Below are positions 56,880-64,000 of a stretch of 64,000 nucleotides of DNA, one piece after another. The stretch covers positions 17,416,001 through 17,480,000 of the forward strand of contig JBBMNZ010000015.1 in assembly GCA_037954325.1 (NCBI GenBank), in the 5' to 3' direction. Within the stretch, counting starts at the first letter, position 1. Every line of letters starts with the position of its first letter. The position numbers were made by a program, and so were the translations under genes. Below the pieces are notes generated by a model that had not been told where the DNA came from, searched no databases, and saw only the letters and a list, made by a program, of their open reading frames with translations. Source of the stretch: Fistularia commersonii. Its lineage: Eukaryota > Chordata > Actinopteri > Syngnathiformes > Fistulariidae.

Positions 56880-58606
56880 ATGAACTCCATCACCGGCCGA
56901 GTTCTCGCAATCCTGGCCGCCTCTGTCACCAACTCCGGAGCGTCCTCGTCCAGAGCCCTGCATGTGGAGCTCACGTCCCAGCAGGTAAACTCCGGTTCCC
57001 GGTCACAATCGGACAAATGTCGGGGATAACCCGGAGGAACAACCGCCTCCGCGTCTCGGCGCTGGTTTACGCTTCGCTCCAGCCGGGGAGCGCGGCAGGC
57101 CCGCGGGGCTAGCTTAGCGGCTAGCAGCTGTTAGCATCCGCTAGCTAGCTAGCCGACTAGAAGTGAACGAAGGCGTGAACGAGCGGAAAACGACGAGGTT
57201 CGTTTCATGCGTTCACGACCGGATCGCCGTTACTTTTGAGGAATTGTAACGCGACACGTCCGGGAGCTCGGCCGCGAAATGGTTGAGTAAACTTGGCGTT
57301 TTGTCAGCTGCAGCAGGATGTTAGCATATGTCATCACAGTGACTGGTAGCTTGCTTGTCGCATCATGCTTTACTTACAATAAAAACAAACAAATCGTCCA
57401 TTAAACTACACTTCTTGTTATAACACGAAGCCTTATATGTCCAAACTACTTTCATTCATTCATTTTGAAGTAACTAAGTATGTGTGTCGAAGTTGAGAGG
57501 TCACATGTCTTTTAAAGTCACACATGCCTACAACCTTTTTAGCATACATCTGCCCCCTAAACATCTGCCCCCTGCTCCCTTAACATCTGCCCCCTGCACC
57601 CTAAACATCTGCCCCCTGCAACCTAAACATCTGCCACCTGCACCCTAAACATCTGCCCCCTGCACCCTTAACATCTGCCCCCTGCACCCTAAACATCTGC
57701 CCCCTGCACCCTAAACATCTGCCCCTTGCTCCCTAAACATCTGCCCCCTGCACCCTAAACATCTGCCCCATGCATTCCACACATCTGCCCCATGCACTCC
57801 ACACATCTGCCCCCTGCTCCCTAAACATCTGCCCCCTGCTCCCTAAACATCTGCCCCCTGCACCCTTAACATCTGCCCCCTGCAGCTGACACAACTAGCC
57901 CCTGCACCCCACACATCTGCCCCCTGCCCTCCACAGCTCGCTCCTCCTCATGATAGAATTGTCCTCCTCCTTGTCGACCTTTTTGGATCCTCTCTGTTTG
58001 CGAGGTGCAGCCTGCTCTGCAGAAATGTGCACACCGTCGCCACGGATGCGACTAATTGAGTTTGGGCCGCGATTGAGTTACTTTTCATGCTGCGGAGTGA
58101 ACCATAAAGGTCATGAGGAGGGTTAGAAATAGTCCCGGAGTGCAGAAAGTCTCAGAGAATTAATATCTGTCACGCCGTAGCGCGGTCACATGGAGAGGCG
58201 TGATGTATGGGCGCTATCTGAACACTCAAACATAAACATGCTCCTGCTCCCATCCTGAAATAAGCAAAGTTTTATTTTAAAGTCTGAGGCTGTGCAGTAT
58301 GGATCGCCAGGTGATCCACGCATCCCACCGGGAAAACACCTCCAACCGGGACTCTGATACGTGTCACCCGAGTGTTTACGTGCAGCTTGAAAGCCTCCGG
58401 CGGAACAATCGCTGTTTTTGTTAATCATACAACCCATGACTTAGATTTAGCCCCGTATGGCTGCAGCCCACGGCCCGAGTGTGTGTGCGCTTCCACCGAG
58501 GCCGTACGAAGGAACACACACCTCAGCATGTCCGCTTTCACTTTCTCACTGAACATCAGGCGCGCCTGCACGCAGGCCCTTCGAACGTTTCTCAAACATC
58601 GCTCAG

Positions 58607-58637
<31 letters not shown>

Positions 58638-59359
58638 TACGTGGGATTTTCATAGCGCTTTTCATGACACTCAAAGACGCTTCACAAGTAAAAAACAGAA
58701 GGAACAGAACATACACAGAATTATTGGGAAGAAGTCCATGGTTGCAGAGTGTGGCGATGAGCGCCAGTCCAGGGACGAGCTGGAGGAGCTTCGCCGGTGT
58801 GCAGCTGAGTGTCGTACTGCTGTGAGGAGGCAAGTGTTGGAGCTGGATGTCGGAGATGGTTTTTTGGTGGAGGGAGAGATGGTGGAGCAGGAGGAGCGAG
58901 AAGATTTCGGCCGATGGAAATGCCGTCTTGCTAGGCGCCATCGGGGTCCGGAGTTTCGAGAGGCTAGCCGGCTAGCTAGCTAGCCCTCGTTCTGCTCAGG
59001 TCGGCAAGCTAGTTCGGTAGCTTGCTGGAGATTGTCCAGGTGAGCCTTTGTCTTTGGTTTGGTTGATCGATTGGAGAGCGGGAAGCGGCAGCCAAACGCG
59101 CCATCGTCCTCCCGCCCGCCAGATCGCCGCCATTTAAGACCATCTTTAAACAGGACAGGGGTTCCACTCATGGTTTTCCTCGTTCGCCGTCGGGTTCTAA
59201 TTCCCCGTCTCCGTCTCACTCGCCCTCCCCTGCACGCAGAGACGGCTGCGTCACCTGCGGAGCATCGCCGCCAGAAACATCGTCAACAAGAATGGCTCGC
59301 CGCTGCTGGACACCTACTTCACCCTGCACCTCTGCGTAGGAGACCGCATTTCCAGCGGT

Positions 59360-59400
<41 letters not shown>

Positions 59401-61814
59401 CATTCTGTGCAATGTCAGGCTCTCATAATGTTTTATATATAGATGTATTCCTGCATAATATGGATTAAATCACCTTTGTGTCATGAGAATGGTAATTATT
59501 ATGGTCTGGCACGGAGATGAACGCAAACAGAGGCGTGTCGTTTGATTGGCCGTGTCGTTCCCGACCAGGCGGACCGGTCCTGGGCGGCTGAGCCAGCTGA
59601 AGGAAAGATAACGGAAAAAACTCCCGACGGCTTTTTAAGGAGCCGAACGGCGAGAATTCATTGATCTCAAGTTAATTCTGGGTTTTAAGTTTAGCATCAA
59701 AAACGGTTGTAATGAGATGTAACTCGATTTAATTCATGCAAAGGGAACTTGATGCTCTTTCCAAGATAATCCACTTAAATTCCTTTTTTTTTTTTTTTTG
59801 TTTTGGAATCCATGGCTCCAGCCGCACATCCCATAATGTGCCTGTAATCCGGTTAGCGTGGCGGCCGGCGCGGCGCCGCGTACCGACCGTTCTCGGCACG
59901 TTCACGTCGCCGTCGCTGGTTCGCTCAATCACCGGCCCTCGTTCTGTCTTTCCAGATTTTTACAAGAGCGAGGTCATCCGAGACTCACTGGTAAGTCTGC
60001 TGCCGCCGCGACCTTTGACCTCCAGACATGTGACCGGGGAGAACGGTAGGGGGGGGGGGGATTGTCCGATCCTTTGCTGGTTTTATTTGCAACCACATAC
60101 GCTTTTGTTTTAAATATCAAGGCAGACACAGATATTTGCATAGTTTTTTTTAATTCTATTTATTTTTTATCCCCGTCGGTGTCACTGCACACGCATCAGG
60201 GTTATTTTTGTCACTCTGATGTCTGTTTATTTGTTGATGTTTTTGCTATCTTTTACTTTACTATATGTCTCCTTAATTTATAATTATACTCATGTATTGA
60301 CACTGTCATTGTCGCGCTGTTGTTACAAAAGACTTTCCACGACGGGGATCACTCAAGCATATCTTATCTCAGATACAAACACACACACACACACACACAC
60401 ACACTGTAAAAGGCCTCAGCCATTCACCGGGCCGGTTTCGACCTCCACCCCTGCTGACGTGCGTTCCCCTGATTCCTGTTTTCATTCAGCTCTGCTTCCT
60501 CTGTCCACTTTCAGCGGTACAAACCACACTTCTGCTTTCACCCCTTTCTCTTTTCCCTTCCTCTCCTTCTTCTCTGTCCTGCAAAATCACCCAGTAGGAG
60601 TAGGAGATCTTCTCCTGTCCGTGCCGGAGTTGAGATCTTGCCTCTGGGGTTGGTGGGTGGAGTTAAAAAAAAGAAAAAAAAAAGGAATGTAAACGTGACC
60701 ACGACTAATAACTGTTAAACAATGAACACACCAACATCTACTCACCATCATGCAGAACCAGTTGTCCCAGCAACTAGAAGGTCCCATCTGGGAGTAGATG
60801 GTAGCGGGTCCAGTCCACTCCCTGATCTGGTTTTTGTCTGTCACTACAGAAAACCCCGCCTCGCAAAGGTATGCTTGGTCTCCACATGGAGACCGAGTAT
60901 CTGTGAGGGGTTTCCTGGCTTCATTCACCGACATTAGCAGGTCAATGCGTACAAAACAGAGCAGGTCAATCACCAGTTGCGAAAAGAACCCCCGGTTTAA
61001 GACGTATTTACTTTTAAATGCAGGATGTTTTTGCGCGCTGAGCCTTCTGGGGTCCCACCGAGTGTCCGCGGGACGTTTAGCGTCGGTTAGCTTACCGACT
61101 TACTGATGCACGGGAAAAAAAACGTTGGAGCACACACTCTCACCTGCGTGAAGAACATCTTGTACGGCTCTCACACAACCTCTTGTTCCATATTATGGAA
61201 ATGATTCTTTCAATGTGTTCGCTCAAGCTAAAGGATTAGCCGTTCGGCTGATTAGCGTTTAGCCCCCCCCCCCTTGCGCTAACCCCGCGGCGCGCTCTGT
61301 GTCCGTAAGAACCCGACGTGGCGGAGCCTGGACTTCGGCATGCTGCCGGACCTCCTGGACACCTCGGTGTCGTGTTTTGTGGTGAGGATCTGGGGCGGCC
61401 AGGAGGAGCAGTACCAGCTCCTCATCGAGTGGAAGGTCAACCTGGACGGGCTGAGATACACGGGGCAGCAGGTCTGTAACCGCACTGCGGCAAAGCTAAC
61501 TCACGTAGCGTACGATCCGTTCACCGAGAACTTTTTTTCCGTTCCCTTCGTCCGCAGATTCGTTCCCGGAATCCAAACGAGATCATCTTCGGACTGAACG
61601 ACGGCTACTATTCGGCTGATTTCGACCTCAAGGTGCGGCGCTCGTTCGTTTCTTCTCGGTCAGATCTTCCCCGCCGAGCGTTGTCCTGTTGGCTTCGGCG
61701 CTGACGTGCCGACATGTGGGCTTCTCAGGATCCCTTGGAACGGAAGAAGCACAGTCTTCTTCAGGTGGACCAGAGCTCCGTGAGGAACTCCTACAGCGTC
61801 TTCTCACTGCTCAG
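56880..61814 (+). CDS. uvrag: UV radiation resistance-associated gene product (3' partial)
   Basis: Six exons are in the window: 56880-56984, 59240-59357, 59956-59990, 61310-61471, 61558-61632 and 61729-61814, all GT-AG, coding 193 residues plus two bases. UVRAG is a Beclin-1/Vps34 complex II subunit in autophagosome maturation and endocytic traffic. The sequence follows human UVRAG: 'RALHVELTSQQ', 'RRLRHLRSIAARNIVNKNG', 'LLDTYFTLHLC', 'DFYKSEVIRDSLNPTWRSLD', 'LDTSVSCFVVRIWGG', 'YQLLIEWKVNLDGLRYTGQQ', 'NPNEIIFGLNDGYYSADFDL' and 'LLQVDQSSVRNSYSVFSLLR'. Residues from about 36 form the C2 domain. The coiled coil and C-terminal region are beyond the window. The N-terminal 25 residues are unlike the human Pro/Ala-rich start. 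I chose the ATG at 56880 because it opens the frame into 'ALHVEL'. Donor 61633 ('gtgcgg') is weak. Confidence 0.95.
57548..57935. repeat. Minisatellite, 'acatctgccccctgcaccct' unit
   Basis: About 17 units of roughly 22 bp in uvrag intron 1, alternating 'caccctaa', 'ctccctaa' and 'cattccac' variants. The purine/pyrimidine strand bias is strong. Confidence 0.95.
58600..58860. mobile_element. AAT run plus retroposon-like fragment
   Basis: (AAT)n at 58607-58635, then 'tttcatagcgcttttcatga' and 'cactcaaagacgcttcaca', a phrase found at the ends of many teleost retroposons. The rest is not assignable. Confidence 0.4.
59362..60402. repeat. Short microsatellites of uvrag introns 2 and 3
   Basis: TG at about 59362-59393 directly follows the exon 2 donor (59358). 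There is a T run at 59784-59799, a G run at 60049-60060 and CA at 60379-60402. Confidence 0.9.
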
Positions 61815-62045
61815 GTAAGAGCGACGGTCGCGAGTTCTCGGTGTCATCAACACACAACCGCCGAATGCCGTGGACTCCAGCGTAGCTGCAGAGGCCACAC
61901 TTCCTACCCGTTATCATTTGTCACCCTATGTTTAGCTCTAGACTTCCTCCTATTGTGTTTTGCATGCTAGCATTGAGCGCTCGCTGTCCCGCCGGCAGTG
62001 CTAACGTGCCGCGCTGTGTTATCAAGGAGGCTTTCCCGCCTTCGG

Positions 62046-62757
62046 TTTTGGCCGGGGGTGTCAAACAGGCCGGTGCCGGCCCGTGGAATAAATCTACAAT
62101 TTAAGAAAAATACATAAAAATTATGAACGACATCTTTTAAATAAAAATGCTCCTCCTATATTGTCTGCAAGGGCTGCACTGTTTTAGTCAGCGTTTGCAA
62201 CACGATGTGACTCACAACCCCCAGCAGATGGCAGCAATGCTGCTTCTGGCTCTGCAAATCGTATTTTTACTTTTTGGTAGGAATGTTCCTCGTTTTACGT
62301 CGGAACCGACACCCTCATCGGCAAGGCGTCGTTGTCAAAAAAGGGATTTTTGAGAAAAATGGACCACTTCCTATTTGTTGGTTGAGGTCAATAAGAAACC
62401 TGTATGCTGGGTGTGGATTCGGCAAGTTTCTGTGCCACTATGAGCCACATCCGGCCCGTTTTTGTTTTTTTATCCGTCCCGCCAGACTTTTTTTTGAAAA
62501 TTTTCAATTTAATATTTAAATTTAGAAACTCCTAAATTTTTCCTTTTGTTTAACAATGTTTGTTTAACAATGTCTGTACATTTATATGATCATTAATGAG
62601 TTTAAAGTTGAAATAAAAAGTCCAAAAATTTATTTAAGTATTAACAATATTTTTACAATTTTCATTTTGCTCAATTTACATGATTCCTAGTTGGCCCGCG
62701 CAGAAAAATTAAATAAGAAATGCGGCCTGCTAGCCAAAATAACTGTCCACCCCTGAA
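62046..62757. mobile_element. hAT-type MITE, Charlie-like ends
   Basis: It begins 'gggggtgtcaaacaggccgg' and ends 'ggcctgctagccaaaataac' then 'tgtccacccctg'. These are diverged forms of the CAGGGGTGTCAAAC ends of common fish hAT elements. It is AT-rich inside and lies in the last visible uvrag intron. Confidence 0.6.
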
Positions 62758-63004
62758 GTAGGCTGTATTTGGCCTCCGGACCAAAATGAGTTTGTCGGCG
62801 TTTCAAACACAAGAGCATGTGATTCCCTGTGGACATGAAGGTTACATTTCAGCGTCATCGGCCTCCGAAATTTAATTCTCTCGCTCATCATCCATAGCGT
62901 TATCGCTGCAGGGTCGCGGTGCTTCGAGAGCCCGCCCGAGCTGTCATTGGCCGAGAGTCACCCCGGACCGGCCAATCACGGAGCCCCATATAGAGATAAA
63001 CACC

Positions 63005-63200
63005 TTATTGTCGCGGGGCTCCTCAGGGTTCTCCGGGTTCCTCCCGCCGTCCAAAAAACACGCAGGATGCCCTGAAGAAATTCAAGTCCTGGATGCTTTT
63101 GGACTGTGGGAGGAACCAGGAGAACCTTGAGGAACCCCAGGCAGGCACGAAGATCCTTGCTACCCCCGCGGGGATCCGACCCGAGGATTTCATTCCAACG
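63005..63200 (+). mobile_element. Fish retroposon fragment
   Basis: 'gcggggctcctcagggttct', 'tcctcccgccgtccaaaaaa' and 'cacgcaggatgccctg' on the + strand, then a reversed piece 'tggactgtgggaggaaccag'. Two fragments thus meet head to head. Confidence 0.45.
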
Positions 63201-63779
63201 CAAGGACTGGAATGCGAGCCGATCCCTGCATTAGCCACGTCCACCGCCGGGGGGAGACAAAGCTCCACAGCTTGGAGGCCCAGGAGGCGTCGACACGCTC
63301 ACAAATACACGCTCGTTGTTGACCGTTTACATCGAAACGTGGCGGCCTAATTGCAGGGCTTCCCTCGAGGAATCCCCTCCGCTAAGTATATCCTCGTCAC
63401 GTTACGGCCGACTCGCCCGCAGGTTCCGGCCCATATAAAGGTGGAAAGAGTCGTCCGGAGCCGCACCTCCTGTCATTAGATTCATTACCGAGGCTCCCGC
63501 TCAGGTCCTCCCGCCGTGGGAGTGAACGCAGCCCCCGTGAATGCGTCACGCGTCGCTGCAGCGCCGCGAAACGGGAGTTCCTCCGCAGCCAGCTGGACTC
63601 CCGACGACGCTCGCTCATCTAGCGGCGGTCACGGTTTATATTTGTGTGCGGGGAGCTTAAATCTTAGCTTCCGCGACCTCGGCTCCGTCTCCTCGGGCCT
63701 CCCGCGGCATCCCGTACGTCTGGAGCTGCCGTGCTCTCAGCTCGCCTCCTCGCAGCTGCACAAGTTCAAATCCACGGTT

Positions 63780-64000
63780 TATGAATGGATTCCGTCATTT
63801 CCGGACTCTGAAGCGCACCTGAATATAAGCCGCGGCGGCTGAAGCTACCCAAATGAATCCACGTGTACATATATAGGCCGCGCTTACAAGCTGCAGGTGT
63901 AACATGAGATGTTTACACTTTTTTTTTTTTTAAACCGATAATTATGTACCGTAATTTCCGCACGATAAGCCGCGACTTCTTTCACGTAAACAACGATGCG
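63780..64000. mobile_element. Pogo-family MITE end, cut by the window edge
   Basis: It contains 'tgtaccgtaatttccgcacg', 'ataagccgcgacttctttca' and 'cgtaaacaacgatgcg', the terminal phrase of the element at 4031-5143. Confidence 0.6.

Noticed and set aside
63751..63842. Possible uvrag exon 7 starting after 'ctcgcag'
   Set aside because: The frame begins 'LHKFKSTV', but the following residues do not fit UVRAG after 'FSLLR' and the segment runs into a pogo element.

Overview
The window is nuclear DNA of a ray-finned fish, most likely a percomorph teleost. Genes are split into short exons with GT-AG (or GC-AG) introns. Non-coding DNA is full of CA/TG, tetranucleotide and minisatellite arrays and of fish-type DNA transposons (pogo/Tigger, hAT, Tc1, piggyBac) and LINE fragments (RTE, L2-like, L1). 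There are no operons or ribosome binding sites. I worked by eye from the sequence and from memory of protein families; no searches were run.

Layout. (1) About 1.3-5.9 kb, + strand: the 3' half of a membrane ZP-domain protein resembling uromodulin-like 1, with one calcium-binding EGF module, a mucin-like region containing an 11-unit 21-bp repeat, a ZP domain, one membrane span and a short tail. Upstream exons lie outside the window. (2) 5.9-15.4 kb: repeat-rich intergenic DNA with three TG microsatellites, a 1.1-kb minisatellite, an RTE remnant, a hAT remnant and one weak candidate gene on the - strand (10.4-10.8 kb). (3) 15.4-25.8 kb, - strand: map6, three coding exons around a 9.1-kb first intron. 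(4) 25.8-27.6 kb: a head-to-head spacer largely occupied by a minisatellite. (5) 27.6-39.3 kb, + strand: mogat2, six exons. (6) 39.3-45.2 kb: spacer with LINE and Tigger remnants. (7) 45.2-52.9 kb, + strand: dgat2, eight exons, with a TATA box, an E-box and a possible upstream ORF. (8) 53-56.9 kb: spacer with two CTCF-like motifs and a truncated L1 flanked by a 15-bp target-site duplication. (9) 56.9 kb to the window edge, + strand: uvrag exons 1-6; the gene continues beyond the window.

The order map6 - mogat2 - dgat2 - uvrag is, from memory, the order on human chromosome 11q13, so this is an old syntenic block; the umodl1-like neighbour is not in that human block. mogat2 and dgat2 are tandem paralogues acting in sequence on glycerolipids: MGAT makes diacylglycerol, DGAT2 makes triacylglycerol. 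Their exon lengths match almost base for base (205, 175, 200/203 and 155 nt; 179 versus 108+71 nt), which documents the tandem duplication and one intron gained or lost. Two dgat2 introns need GC donors. I found no unknown multi-gene system. The most notable structures are a hAT element inserted at the symmetry centre of a pogo foldback element, a family of minisatellites that looks seeded by one retroposon, the GC-AG introns, and the CTCF-like motifs.
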